DNA of 57,857 bases from DASUWK01 sp036378435 (GCA_036378435.1 DASUWK010000061.1:1-57857); one strand, 5' to 3'. Shown: positions 42,354-50,562, counted from the stretch's first letter. Translations and numbers: made by a program. The notes: generated by a model not told the origin, from the letters alone.

Positions 42354-43063
42354 TGGCAAGAGTGCTCGTCGTCGAGGACGAGACCGACCTGAACAACCTG
42401 GTTCGGGACCAGCTCCGTGCCGAGGGCCATACCGTGGAGCAGGCCTTCGACGGCCGCAGCGCGGTGGCGGCGGTCGAGCGCGCGGCGCCCGACCTCGTCG
42501 TCCTCGACTGGATGCTCCCGGACCTGGATGGGCTCACCGTGTGCCGCCGGCTCCGGGAGGAGCACCTGATGCCGATCATCATGCTGACCGCGCGCGCCGA
42601 GGAGGTCGACCGGGTGCTCGGGCTCGAGGTCGGGGCGGACGACTACCTGACCAAGCCGTTCAGCATGCGCGAGCTCCTCGCTCGGGTCCGGGCGCAGCTG
42701 CGGCGGATCGAGCTGGAGGGCCGCCGCCGCGGGCCGGCCGGGGACATGGAAGCCGTGCGGATCGCCGGCCTGACCGTCGATCCCGAATCGCGCACCGCCA
42801 CGCTGGCCGGCGAGGCGCTCAAGCTGACGCCGACAGAGTTCCAGCTGCTGCACCTCTTCGCGGCCAATCCCGGCCGCGCCTTCAGCCGCGACTTTCTGCT
42901 CGAGCGCGTGTGGCACAACGACTACGCTGGCTACGAGCGCGCCGTCGACACCCACGTCACGCGCCTGCGACGCAAACTCGGGCGGCTGGGCGAGCAGATC
43001 GTCACCGTCTGGGGAGTCGGCTACCGGTTCCAGCCCGAGGCGCAGGCGGAGGACGGCGCGTGA
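42353..43063 (+). CDS. OmpR-type response regulator
   Basis: A 236-residue regulator. Receiver domain (1-120): acidic pair LVVEDETD, phospho-acceptor Asp in LVVLDWMLPDLDG, Thr in IIMLTARAEE and Lys in YLTKPFS. Winged helix (about 135-230): LTPTEFQLLHLFAANPG, LLERVWHNDY, VDTHVTRLRRKLG and the terminal hairpin VWGVGYRF. It is the cognate partner of the kinase by overlap and presumably controls its own operon. Confidence 0.94.
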   Translation: MARVLVVEDETDLNNLVRDQLRAEGHTVEQAFDGRSAVAAVERAAPDLVVLDWMLPDLDGLTVCRRLREEHLMPIIMLTARAEEVDRVLGLEVGADDYLTKPFSMRELLARVRAQLRRIELEGRRRGPAGDMEAVRIAGLTVDPESRTATLAGEALKLTPTEFQLLHLFAANPGRAFSRDFLLERVWHNDYAGYERAVDTHVTRLRRKLGRLGEQIVTVWGVGYRFQPEAQAEDGA

Positions 43064-43899
43064 GCCGGGCGTCCGGGCTGACCAAGTTCCTGGCCGTGCT
43101 GCTGGGCCTGGTGAGCGTGCCCGTGACCGCCGGCGCCGTGGTCGCGTCGGTCCTGTGGCTCGACGGAGGCTCGCTGACCGCCGAGCCGACCAGGAGCGTC
43201 GCCGTCGGTATCGCGCCGCAGGTGGACGTGCATCTCGAAGCAGGCATCCTTGAGATCCGTCGCGGCGCCCCCGGCCGCGTCGTGCTGGCCGAGCACAACA
43301 CGGTGCACGGCCTCTCGCGGCCCGCAGTCCTGGCGGTGCTGGACAAGCTGGCGGGAACCATCCGGACCACGAAGAGCGGCGCCTCGATCGACGTGCCGAG
43401 CGGGTTTCCCGACCTGCACCTCAGCTTCGCGATGGCGACGGGCCAGCAGCGGGACGTCACCGTGACCGTGCCGCCCGACGCGTCGCTCCACGTCAACAGC
43501 GGCCCCGGCGCGATCCGCCTGATCGGTCTTTCCGGCCCCGTTGACATCTCCATGAGGGGCGGCTTCCTCGAGCTCCGAGACTTCAAGGTCACAGGCGTAA
43601 GCAAGCTCCGGGTGCCCGAGGGCGTAATCGGGGGCAGCCTCACCATGGCCGGCGGCAGCGTCGACTGTGCGCTCGTGACAGGCGCCGTCGACCTGAAGGT
43701 TGCCAACCCGTTCGGCGTGCGTCTGCAGGCCTCCGCCGCCAACGGGTCCGTGACGGTTCCGGCGACCTTCGCCCTGGCCACAACCAAGCTGGGGTCGTCG
43801 TCGTCGGTCAGCGGTGTGATCGGTGGCGGTCAGCCGTCAGGCGCCGGCCAGCTGACCCTGGAGACGGTGAACGGCGGGATCGCGATCAGCTCGCCTTAG
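43060..43899 (+). CDS. membrane-anchored DUF4097-type beta-helix protein
   Basis: A 279-residue protein with one N-terminal membrane helix (FLAVLLGLVSVPVTAGAVVASVLWL). The rest is a chain of short strands separated by Gly/Asn turns (VTVTVPPDASLHVNSG, IRLIGLSGPVDISM, SLTMAGGSVDCALVTGAVDL, LTLETVNGGIAISSP), the repetitive pattern of DUF4097 adhesin-like proteins. It starts with a GTG overlapping the regulator stop, so it is the output or accessory sensor of the two-component system, as DUF4097 proteins often are. Confidence 0.8.
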   Translation: MSRASGLTKFLAVLLGLVSVPVTAGAVVASVLWLDGGSLTAEPTRSVAVGIAPQVDVHLEAGILEIRRGAPGRVVLAEHNTVHGLSRPAVLAVLDKLAGTIRTTKSGASIDVPSGFPDLHLSFAMATGQQRDVTVTVPPDASLHVNSGPGAIRLIGLSGPVDISMRGGFLELRDFKVTGVSKLRVPEGVIGGSLTMAGGSVDCALVTGAVDLKVANPFGVRLQASAANGSVTVPATFALATTKLGSSSSVSGVIGGGQPSGAGQLTLETVNGGIAISSP

Positions 43900-43983
43900 C
43901 CTCGTCACAAATTCGGCGCGGTTCCGCCACGTGGCGCGGCGATCCTCGGAAGCATCAATTTCTTCGATGGGAGGATCCAGAGA

Positions 43984-44598
43984 ATGGACGCCACGTACCC
44001 GCTGCAGCTGTCGGTCGACTACCCCGACCGCGCGCTGAACCGGCTGACCACGTTCTTCAGGCTCATCGTCGCGATCCCGATCCTGTTCGTGCTCGGGGCC
44101 GTCTCCGCCTTCGAGCTTCGCTCTGATCACACGGTGCTCTGGGCTGCCGGCGGCGCGCTCTTCCTGGGGCCGCTGCTCATGATCCTGTTCCGCCAGAAGT
44201 ACCCGCGCTGGTGGTTCGATTGGAACCGCGAGCTGCTGCGCTTCAGCGATCGCGTCCTGGCCTATGTCTTCCTGATGGACGACCGCTATCCCTCGACTGA
44301 TGACGAGCAGTCGGTGCATGTCGACGTGGCCTATCCGGACGCCAAGACCGAGCTGAACCGCTGGCTGCCGCTGGTCAAGTGGTTCCTCGCCATCCCGCAC
44401 TACGTGGCGCTGCTTTTCCTCGGGATCGCGACGGTGTTCGCGGTGATCGCCGCGTGGTTCGCCATCCTGTTCACCGGACGCTACCCCCGCTCGCTCTTCA
44501 ACTTCGTCGAAGGGGTGCTGCGCTGGCAGAACCGGGTGACCGCCTACGCGATGCTCCTGGTCACGGACCGCTACCCGCCATTCCGTCTGAGCGCCTAG
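43984..44598 (+). CDS. DUF4389 membrane protein
   Basis: A 204-residue protein with four membrane helices in two similar halves, each carrying a [LF]xRLxxxxxAIPxx-type segment (RLTTFFRLIVAIPILFVLG and WLPLVKWFLAIPHYVALLFL) and a YPRWWFDWNRELLRFSDRVLAY / YPRSLFNFVEGVLRWQNRVTAY repeat followed by DDRYP or TDRYPPF. This internal duplication defines DUF4389; function is not known. GGAGG lies 9 nt before the ATG. A 12-bp palindrome CGCCACGTGGCG at 43925-43936 stands upstream. Its stop overlaps that of the convergent CDGSH gene. Confidence 0.85.
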   Translation: MDATYPLQLSVDYPDRALNRLTTFFRLIVAIPILFVLGAVSAFELRSDHTVLWAAGGALFLGPLLMILFRQKYPRWWFDWNRELLRFSDRVLAYVFLMDDRYPSTDDEQSVHVDVAYPDAKTELNRWLPLVKWFLAIPHYVALLFLGIATVFAVIAAWFAILFTGRYPRSLFNFVEGVLRWQNRVTAYAMLLVTDRYPPFRLSA

Positions 44599-45113
44599 CC
44601 AAGGGGCTCGCTGACCATGTCGTCCCGACGGGGATCCTGGTCCTTCGCGATCGGGGTCCCCGGCCGCGGGCGCACGGCCGAGAGGTGGATCTTGAACGGC
44701 TGCCCCGGCGCCCGGAAGCCGACCTTGAGGTGCTGGTTGTCGCAGAACGGTTTGTGCTGCGACTGGCCGCAGCGGCAGAGCGTCGCGCGCGGCAGGGTCT
44801 CCAGGGTGCCGTCCTCGCGCGTCACGGTGATCTCGCCGCGGACGAGCAGCGGGCCGTCGCGGATCGCCTGAACCGTCGTGCCGGCGTGCTGCTCGTCGGG
44901 ACGGCCGTCGAGGCGCCGGTACAGGAGGGCTCCGCTCGGACAGCGCTCGACGACTTCAGCGACCGTGTCTGGATCGGCCGAGTCGGGCAGAACCCAAGGC
45001 CGTCGCTTCAGCTCGAAGACGCGGCTCTCTCCGCGCAGGCACTCGCCGATGTGCACGCAGATGTCGAGGTCGAAGCTGACCTCGATGCCCTGGCCGCGGT
45101 AGACCTTGCGCAC
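44595..45113 (-). CDS. divergent 4Fe-4S plus CDGSH iron-sulfur protein
   Basis: A 172-residue protein of two iron-sulfur modules. The N-terminal 65 residues follow the divergent 4Fe-4S mono-cluster domain (CVHIGECLRG then VERCPSGALLYRR). Residues about 80-145 form a CDGSH domain, TLCRCGQSQHKPFCDNQH, with the three Cys and one His that hold a 2Fe-2S cluster. The C-terminal 25 residues are a basic, disordered tail. Such proteins are thought to carry or sense electrons or clusters. Starts with GTG 7 nt after the M41 gene stop, with AGGAGG further upstream. Confidence 0.88.
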   Translation of the reverse strand: MRKVYRGQGIEVSFDLDICVHIGECLRGESRVFELKRRPWVLPDSADPDTVAEVVERCPSGALLYRRLDGRPDEQHAGTTVQAIRDGPLLVRGEITVTREDGTLETLPRATLCRCGQSQHKPFCDNQHLKVGFRAPGQPFKIHLSAVRPRPGTPIAKDQDPRRDDMVSEPLG

Positions 45114-45120
45114 GGCGCGG

Positions 45121-45624
45121 TCAGGCCTCCTGCCCGTTGGACTGGATCAGCCGGCGCGCCTGCGTGCCGTCCAGCCGGCGCGCAGAGAGGAGAGCCGCGG
45201 CCACGGCTTCGACGTCTGACCAGGTCGCCGGTTCCGCAAGCATCAAACGGGCGCGCTGGTGGAAATCCTCGGCGAGCGCCGGCCGGCGGCTCTCGTCTGG
45301 CTCGATGTGCTGCAGCCACTCCCGCAAGGTCAGGTCCGCGTCGAAGCCGCTTCCGTCCGGGTCCGGCACGCCGAGCCTCTCCTCGGCCGCAAAGCCGGCC
45401 ATGAACGTCGTCACCACACGCTCGACGAAGTCGCGGTCTCGACGCTGAGGGTTCGCGAAATGCGTGTGGCCTCGTCCGCCTTCACCGTCGCGCTCGATGT
45501 CCGTGCTCAGCAGGTTCAGGTCGAGGAGCGTCCCGACGACCACGTGTCCCGCCTCGTGGTATGCGATCGCCCGCAGGTCGTGCGATGGCGAGGCCGGTGG
45601 TCGCACCGGCTCGGACACGGACAC
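45121..45624 (-). CDS. stand-alone M41-like (FtsH peptidase domain) metalloprotease
   Basis: A 167-residue protein that contains the zinc motif AYHEAGHVVVG (HEAGH) and the later Asp in SGFDADLTLREWL expected of M41 peptidases, but no AAA ATPase and no membrane helix. It resembles the isolated FtsH peptidase domain. Without an unfoldase it could cut only loose peptides or work with a separate partner. GTG start at 45624; CATAGT lies 6 nt upstream as a possible leaderless -10. It is co-directional with the CDGSH gene 7 bp on. Confidence 0.75.
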   Translation of the reverse strand: MSVSEPVRPPASPSHDLRAIAYHEAGHVVVGTLLDLNLLSTDIERDGEGGRGHTHFANPQRRDRDFVERVVTTFMAGFAAEERLGVPDPDGSGFDADLTLREWLQHIEPDESRRPALAEDFHQRARLMLAEPATWSDVEAVAAALLSARRLDGTQARRLIQSNGQEA

Positions 45625-45679
45625 GTTCGTACTATGCGCGCGCCGGTCGGAGCTGCCGGCTGGCTCCGCTAAAACACAC

Positions 45680-45709
45680 AGGGGACGGGCGCCAGCGTGC
45701 CCGTCCCCT
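45680..45709 (-). terminator. terminator after the 27-residue peptide gene
   Basis: AGGGGACGGGC and GCCCGTCCCCT form a perfect 11-bp stem with an 8-nt loop. In the leftward direction it is followed by TGTGTGTTTTA, a T-containing tail. It closes the short transcription unit of the small membrane peptide and shields the M41 gene. Confidence 0.65.
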
Positions 45710-45736
45710 GGGTGAGTACGAGGAAGCTCTGGTTAG

Positions 45737-45820
45737 TTAGGCCCCTTCAGCGCGCCGAGTAGCAACCGCGATGAGAATTGCCCAGAAAGCCGCGATGCCG
45801 ACGATGTAAAGAGCGAACAT
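45737..45820 (-). CDS. 27-residue single-helix membrane peptide
   Basis: A short frame from ATG at 45820 to TAA at 45737 encodes 27 residues: a hydrophobic helix (FALYIVGIAAFWAILIAVA) followed by a short basic-polar tail TRRAEGA, which would orient the tail in the cytoplasm. It is supported by TAACCT 7 nt before the ATG (leaderless pattern) and by a terminator 28 bp after the stop, so the unit is complete though too short for usual gene finders. No family recognised; small helices of this type often modulate larger membrane complexes. Confidence 0.5.
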   Translation of the reverse strand: MFALYIVGIAAFWAILIAVATRRAEGA

Positions 45821-45827
45821 GGGCCGA

Positions 45828-45833
45828 AGGTTA
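45828..45833 (-). promoter_or_regulatory. -10 box of the 27-residue peptide gene
   Basis: TAACCT on the minus strand lies 7 nt ahead of the ATG at 45820. No -35 is seen. Confidence 0.35.
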
Positions 45834-45914
45834 GAGGCTCGGGGCCCGCCATCCGACGTGTTGACCGCACAAGTTGGCCGGAATTCATTCGTGTTCTTCG
45901 CACCAACGGCTGCC

Positions 45915-47090
45915 TCACGCGGAACTCACAAACAACGCCAGCCGCCGCTGGACGGGGTCGTAGGCCGCAGGCGGCGGATATTCGCCGGAGCGGCTCAACG
46001 GGAAGGAGGGCCCTGCGGCGCCTTCGCGCATCCAATGCGTGCCGTCCCACGTCCAAAGCTCGCTGCGGCAGCTGGCGCGATCGCAAGCCTGGGGATCCTC
46101 CGCGATCAGGGTCACCAAGCCGGAACGCGCGTCGAAGGCGGCGGCCGAGCCCGCGCCGAACGCCGGCTGCGGGTGGCGGCTCCACGCGCCTGCTTCGAAG
46201 GTCCACGTGGAGCTCGAGCCCACGTACAGCAGCTGCCCCGTGGCGGGGTCTTCGAGCAAACCGGCGCCGTCCTGGCGAGCATCCGCGGCGTCGATCCCGG
46301 CGCCCAGGCGGGTCCAGGCGGCGCCGTCCCAAGACCATGTCGATTCGACGGTGAGCCAGATGAGCCGGCCCTGGCCGGAGTGCCAGCCGACTGCCGCCAC
46401 GCCCTCTCGCAGGAGCGCCGCCGGAGGTTGCGGGGCCAGGCCGCGCCAATCCGCGCCGTTCCAGACCCACGCCTGGCCGGCGCTGTTCGCGTAGACCACC
46501 CCACCGAGCCTGGCGTCGTAGGCCATGGCGCCGGGGCCTGACTCCAAGGGCTCGGCGTGCGGTGAGCGAGGGCTCCAAGCGCTGCCATCCCACGTCCACG
46601 TCTGGTCCACCGTTTCGCTGCAGCCACCGGTGAAGCCGAGGACGACATGAGCACAGCCGTGGTCCCAGAGAACGAGCGCGCCGCGGTTCGGGTCGAACGC
46701 CATGTCGGCGTGGTTGCTCCGCGGACCGCCGCCGCGGGCGGTGAGTGCGTTGAAGTTGAAACCGTCTGAGATCCACAACGTCGCGGCGCCGGCACCCGTC
46801 GAGCTGAGGGGAACGCTTCCCGACTGACCGGTGCGGATCGAGAGCACGCTCGCCACCGCCAGAGCGAGCAGCACTCCGGCTGCCCCCACAAGCAGTCGCT
46901 TCCGGGCGCGGACATCCAGCTCCGGCAGCGTGCCGGCGGCGGACGCCGTGCCGCCTTCAACCGGCCACACGCCGCCACTGTATGCATTCGCGACCACCCC
47001 AGGCCGCGTGTGAACGGCACGGGCTGCCGGGGCCTCCAGACGTGCGGTGCGCACGAAGAAGGCCGCCATCTTTTGGTCGGGTCGCCCCAT
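45915..47090 (-). CDS. type II membrane protein with beta-propeller-like repeats
   Basis: A 391-residue protein with a 60-residue cytoplasmic part, one membrane helix (LLVGAAGVLLALAVASVLSI) and an external domain built of about six repeats of 45 residues, each with a W-x-W-[DN]-G-x-x-W core (TWTWDGSAWSPR, AWVWNGADWRGL, TWSWDGAAWTRL, LWTWDGTHWMRE) alternating with AYD-type strands (MAYDARLGGVVY, AAYDPVQRRLALF). This is the Kelch/galactose-oxidase-like propeller pattern. No catalytic residues are apparent, so it is likely a binding or signalling domain. GGAGG precedes the ATG. It is divergent from the ammonium transporter. Confidence 0.75.
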   Translation of the reverse strand: MGRPDQKMAAFFVRTARLEAPAARAVHTRPGVVANAYSGGVWPVEGGTASAAGTLPELDVRARKRLLVGAAGVLLALAVASVLSIRTGQSGSVPLSSTGAGAATLWISDGFNFNALTARGGGPRSNHADMAFDPNRGALVLWDHGCAHVVLGFTGGCSETVDQTWTWDGSAWSPRSPHAEPLESGPGAMAYDARLGGVVYANSAGQAWVWNGADWRGLAPQPPAALLREGVAAVGWHSGQGRLIWLTVESTWSWDGAAWTRLGAGIDAADARQDGAGLLEDPATGQLLYVGSSSTWTFEAGAWSRHPQPAFGAGSAAAFDARSGLVTLIAEDPQACDRASCRSELWTWDGTHWMREGAAGPSFPLSRSGEYPPPAAYDPVQRRLALFVSSA

Positions 47091-47178
47091 AAGAACGGCC
47101 TCCCGCCCTCCCTACAGTGGGACCCTCCTTGGGCCGGCGAGCCCGGGGTTCACCGCACCTAGCTTCAGGAGGTTTTCG

Positions 47179-48621
47179 TTGACTCACACCCCATTTCTGG
47201 ATCTGCTGCCGGCGCCCGCCTGGCTCGATTCCGGCCACACGGCGTGGCAGCTGGTGGCCGCGACGCTCGTCGGGCTGATGAGCATCCCGGGCCTCGCCAT
47301 CCTCTATTCGGGGCTGATGAAGCGGAAGTGGGCCCTCAACTCCGCGCTGATGGTCCTCTACGCGTTCGCGGCCACATTGGTGGTGTGGACCTTCTGGGCT
47401 TTCAAGATGTCCTTCGGCACCCCCGCCACCGACTTCCTGCACTTCATAGGGATCCCAGGGACCGCCCTCAACCCGACCGACCTGCAGGGTCAGGCCGCGA
47501 TTCCGCTCTTGACCGGAGCCATACCGGGCCTCAAGTTCCCCCTCTCGGCCCTGGTCTACTTCCAGTTCGTCTTCGCCGCCATCACCGTGATCCTGCTGGC
47601 GGGGTCGATCCTGGGCCGGACCAGCTTCCGCGCCTGGATGATCTTCGCTCCGCTCTGGATCACCGTCGTCTACTCCGTCAACGCCTTCAGCATCTGGGGC
47701 GGTGGCTGGATCGGGGCCTTCCCGTCCTGGCTGAACGGGATCGCCGGCGCCGGCGCGCTGGACTTCTCGGGCGGCTACGTGATCCACGTCGCGGCCGGCA
47801 TCTCTGGCTTGGTCGCGGCGGCCGTGATCGGACCGCGCCTGCTCACCGACCGCGAGAACAACCGGCCCAGCAACCTGATCGCCGCACTCACCGGCGCCGG
47901 GCTCCTCTGGCTGGGCTGGAACGGCTTCAACGGCGGCGACCCGTATTTCGCGGGCGCTGACGCGTCAGCCGCGGTGCTCAACACCAACCTGGCCGCCGCG
48001 ACGGCGCTGATGACCTGGATGTTCATGGACATCACCTTCGTCGGCCGGGTGACGATCGGCGGCATGGTGAACGGCATGGTGGCCGGCCTCGTCGGCATCA
48101 CGCCCGCCGCCGGGTTCGTCGACGGCTACGGCGCCTTCGCGATCGGCATCGCGGCCGGCGTCATCCCCTTCCTGAGCTTCAACTACCTGATCAAGGTGCC
48201 GCCGTTCAACCGCATCGACGACACGCTCGGCGTGTTCCACACGCACCTCGTCGCGGGTGCGGTCGGCGGCCTGATGGTCGGCCTGCTCGCCGATCCCAAC
48301 GTGATCGTCTACCCGGGCTCGGGTAAGACGCCTGCCTTCTCGGCGGCCGGCCTGTTCTTCGGCAACCCCAAGCAGCTGCTCGCCCAGGTGATCGGCCTGG
48401 TGTTCATCCTCGTCTGGGACGGGGTGTTGACCTTCGTCATCCTGAAGCTGATCTCGCTGATCGTTCCGCTGCGGCTCACACAGAAGCAGCTCGAGATCGG
48501 CGACGAGGCCATCCACGGCGACGCTGCCTACGAGCTGATGCCGGTGCCGCCGTCCGGCCCCGACGCCGGCGAGCCCAGCGGCCACCGCGCGCCCGTTCCG
48601 GCGCCGGCGCCAAGCTCCTAA
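47179..48621 (+). CDS. amt: ammonium transporter
   Basis: A 480-residue Amt/Rh-type channel with eleven helices. Typical segments are LYSGLMKRKWALNSALMVLYAF, the pore His in FSGGYVIHVAAGISGLVAA, the Gly-rich WLGWNGFNGGDPY, and the second pore His in GVFHTHLVAGAVGGL. It carries ammonium (as NH3) into the cell for nitrogen assimilation. The start is TTG at 47179, 6 nt after a perfect AGGAGG (47167-47172); the longer frame to 47047 is not needed. No GlnK gene follows; a strong terminator does. Confidence 0.92.
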   Translation: MTHTPFLDLLPAPAWLDSGHTAWQLVAATLVGLMSIPGLAILYSGLMKRKWALNSALMVLYAFAATLVVWTFWAFKMSFGTPATDFLHFIGIPGTALNPTDLQGQAAIPLLTGAIPGLKFPLSALVYFQFVFAAITVILLAGSILGRTSFRAWMIFAPLWITVVYSVNAFSIWGGGWIGAFPSWLNGIAGAGALDFSGGYVIHVAAGISGLVAAAVIGPRLLTDRENNRPSNLIAALTGAGLLWLGWNGFNGGDPYFAGADASAAVLNTNLAAATALMTWMFMDITFVGRVTIGGMVNGMVAGLVGITPAAGFVDGYGAFAIGIAAGVIPFLSFNYLIKVPPFNRIDDTLGVFHTHLVAGAVGGLMVGLLADPNVIVYPGSGKTPAFSAAGLFFGNPKQLLAQVIGLVFILVWDGVLTFVILKLISLIVPLRLTQKQLEIGDEAIHGDAAYELMPVPPSGPDAGEPSGHRAPVPAPAPSS

Positions 48622-48637
48622 CCGGTACCCACACCTC

Positions 48638-48668
48638 AAGGGGCCCGCGGTACGCCGCGGGCCCCTTT
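48638..48668 (+). terminator. intrinsic terminator of amt
   Basis: A perfect 13-bp stem of AAGGGGCCCGCGG and its complement around a TACG tetraloop, ending CCCCTTT, starts 17 bp after the amt stop. The A tract on the 5' side would let it work in both directions. Confidence 0.85.
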
Positions 48669-48728
48669 CGTGCCTCCGGAGTGGGCCCGCGGCCGGCCGC
48701 GGATCCATTGATGCACGCTTAAGCACCA

Positions 48729-49463
48729 ATGACGGGCATCGGCATCGTGCTTGCGACGACCTTCCTCGCCTCGTCGGTCGAGGCGATCGAGATGGTCACG
48801 ATCGTCATCGGCGTCGGTGTCACGCGTGGCTGGCGGTCGACGCTGATCGGCACCGCCGCCGGCTTCGCCCTCCTGGCCGTCACCATCGGCGTCCTCGGCC
48901 TGGCCCTCACCCGGATCCCCATCAGCCCCCTGCGGGTGCTGGTCGGCACAGTCCTCCTGCTCTTCGGCCTGCAGTGGTTCCGCAAGGGCATCGTCCGCGT
49001 CGCCGCCCGCGGTCTGGCCGGGTACCAGGGCCCCGAGGAAGACGACGAGGACATCCCAGAGCACGGCCTGGACTGGATCGCCTTCACGCTGGCGTTCAAG
49101 GGCGTCCTCCTCGAAGGGCTCGAGGTCGTCTTCATCGTCGTGACCTTCGGCGCCAGCGCCGGCCACCTCGGCCCTGCCATAGCCGCCGGGACCGCCGCTG
49201 TCGTCCTCATCGGCGGCGTCGGCCTGATCGTCCACCCCTTGGTGTCCCGCATCCCGCGCAGCCTGCTGCAGCTGATCGTCGGCACCCTGCTGACCTCGTT
49301 CGGAACCTTCTGGGCCCTTGAAGGCCTCGGCGTCACCTGGCCGCAGAGCGATCTCGACATCGCCCTGCTGGTGGTCTTCTACGCGCTGTTCGCGGCGGTG
49401 TCCATCGCGCGTGAGCGCCGGCCGCGCCTGGCGGCCAGGCAGCCGGCCTCAGCAGGCCGATGA
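48729..49463 (+). CDS. COG4280-like membrane protein
   Basis: A 244-residue protein with about six or seven helices in two similar halves. Each half begins with an acidic pair in a helix (ASSVEAIEMVTIVIGVG and KGVLLEGLEVVFIVVTFG), and the halves are joined by an acidic loop EEDDEDIPEHG. The repeated ExxE motif recalls ion-handling families such as UPF0016 or FTR1, and the closest match from memory is COG4280, predicted membrane proteins of unknown role. The ATG at 48729 has no Shine-Dalgarno. It overlaps the next gene by ATGA. Confidence 0.65.
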   Translation: MTGIGIVLATTFLASSVEAIEMVTIVIGVGVTRGWRSTLIGTAAGFALLAVTIGVLGLALTRIPISPLRVLVGTVLLLFGLQWFRKGIVRVAARGLAGYQGPEEDDEDIPEHGLDWIAFTLAFKGVLLEGLEVVFIVVTFGASAGHLGPAIAAGTAAVVLIGGVGLIVHPLVSRIPRSLLQLIVGTLLTSFGTFWALEGLGVTWPQSDLDIALLVVFYALFAAVSIARERRPRLAARQPASAGR

Positions 49464-49675
49464 GCGCCAACCCAGTCGGCCGCGTGCTGGCCGGCTCCGC
49501 CCAGTTCCTCTACAAGTTCCTGGTCGGCGACGACTGGATCGTGGCCGTGGTGATGCTCCTCGGCCTGGTGGCGACGGCGGTGCTGGTGGCCGCGAAGGTC
49601 AGCGCGTGGTGGCTCATACCCGCCCTCGCGGTGGTGATGACCCAGTTCAGCATCCGGAGGCACGCCCGCACGTAA
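49460..49675 (+). CDS. small two-helix membrane protein
   Basis: A 71-residue protein with two helices (VAVVMLLGLVATAVLVAA and WWLIPALAVVMTQF) joined by a short KVSA loop and a basic C-terminus SIRRHART. It overlaps the COG4280-like gene by 4 bp and is probably a subunit or assembly partner of it. No family recognised. Confidence 0.65.
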   Translation: MSANPVGRVLAGSAQFLYKFLVGDDWIVAVVMLLGLVATAVLVAAKVSAWWLIPALAVVMTQFSIRRHART

Positions 49676-49699
49676 GACCGCAGGCAAGACCGCGGCGGC

Positions 49700-50104
49700 T
49701 CAGGCCGAGCGCTCCACCTCGTCCAGCCAGCGGTTCACCGCCAGCGCGATGCTCTTGGGCGTCGCCCGGCTCTTGAGCACGTATTCGATCGCGCCCAGCG
49801 CCTTCGCCTGCGCCCGCAGCTCCGGGTCGTCGTAGTTGGTGATCACGACCACCGGGATCGCTTGCGTGGCCGTGTCGTCGCGCAGCCGCCGGAGCACCTC
49901 GAGCCCGTCGAGCCCAGGCAGCCGGAGGTCGAGAAAGACCAGATCGGGCAGCCCCTCGCCGGCCAACTCGAGGCCGCGCCTGCCATCCGTCGCCAGGTCC
50001 ACGACGTAGCCGTCTCGGCTCAGCCGCAGAACGTAGAGCTGGGCGATATCAGGGTCGTCCTCGATCAGCAAGATGCGCGCCTTTGCGCGCTCGACCTCGA
50101 CCAT
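49700..50104 (-). CDS. single-domain response regulator
   Basis: A 134-residue CheY-like receiver with no output domain: acidic pair LLIEDDPD, phospho-acceptor Asp in LVFLDLRLPGLDGLEVLRRL, Thr in VVVITNYDD and Lys in EYVLKSRATP. It is probably a phosphorelay intermediate or acts by protein binding; no kinase adjoins it. The ATG at 50104 is chosen because the longer frame lacks receiver sequence and reads through the DUF202 gene. It lies 106 bp after DUF202 on the same strand. Confidence 0.85.
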   Translation of the reverse strand: MVEVERAKARILLIEDDPDIAQLYVLRLSRDGYVVDLATDGRRGLELAGEGLPDLVFLDLRLPGLDGLEVLRRLRDDTATQAIPVVVITNYDDPELRAQAKALGAIEYVLKSRATPKSIALAVNRWLDEVERSA

Positions 50105-50141
50105 CGCTTGCCTGAAAGATTGCTGGTCAGCCCCGACGGAC

Positions 50142-50185
50142 CGACGATGGCCCAGAGAAGGAGACGAAGAACGCGACGATGGCCC
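50142..50185. repeat. 12-bp direct repeat upstream of response regulator
   Basis: CGACGATGGCCC occurs at 50142-50153 and 50174-50185, 32 bp apart (three helical turns), in the 106-base gap between the response regulator and DUF202. It may be a regulatory site; chance is not excluded in such G+C-rich DNA. Confidence 0.3.
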
Positions 50186-50210
50186 GGCGTCGCACCGAGC
50201 GCTCGGCGGA

Positions 50211-50555
50211 TCAGCCCCTGACGACGGCCAGCACGACAGCCGCCAGGGCGACAAACCCGACCAGCAGCGCGGCGATGCCCGGCACCAACGAGCCCGGCAG
50301 CGGCTCGCCGCGCCGCATGGCACCGTCCGTCCGCCGCCATTGTGGGTAGGCGAGTAGTCCCACCGCGGTGGCTGCGGCCAGCAGCGGGAACGCGATCGCA
50401 CGGCGATCGAGGCCGAACGACGTCGGCGGCAGCAGCTGCAACGCGCCCAGCCCGGCGGCCAGCAGCGCCAGCGCGGTGCGCGTCCAGGCGAGCAGCGTGC
50501 GCTCGTTGGCGAGGGTGAATCGCGCGTCCGGCTCCGTCTCTCGCGGTTCTGTCAC
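50211..50555 (-). CDS. DUF202 membrane protein
   Basis: A 114-residue protein with the DUF202 signature DARFTLANERTLLAWTRTALALLAAGLG and three helices, ending in LLVGFVALAAVVLAVVRG. DUF202 (YidH-like) proteins are small inner-membrane proteins of unknown role. The GTG at 50555 starts right at the family sequence; the open frame beyond is a shadow of the divergent gene. TACGAT lies 7 nt upstream, so the message may be leaderless. Confidence 0.85.
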   Translation of the reverse strand: MTEPRETEPDARFTLANERTLLAWTRTALALLAAGLGALQLLPPTSFGLDRRAIAFPLLAAATAVGLLAYPQWRRTDGAMRRGEPLPGSLVPGIAALLVGFVALAAVVLAVVRG

Positions 50556-50562
50556 AAGGTCG

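Noticed and set aside
43925..43936. Palindrome CGCCACGTGGCG as a terminator of the two-component operon
   Set aside because: The palindrome is perfect but has no loop and no T run; it may be a protein site, but I have no evidence of its use.
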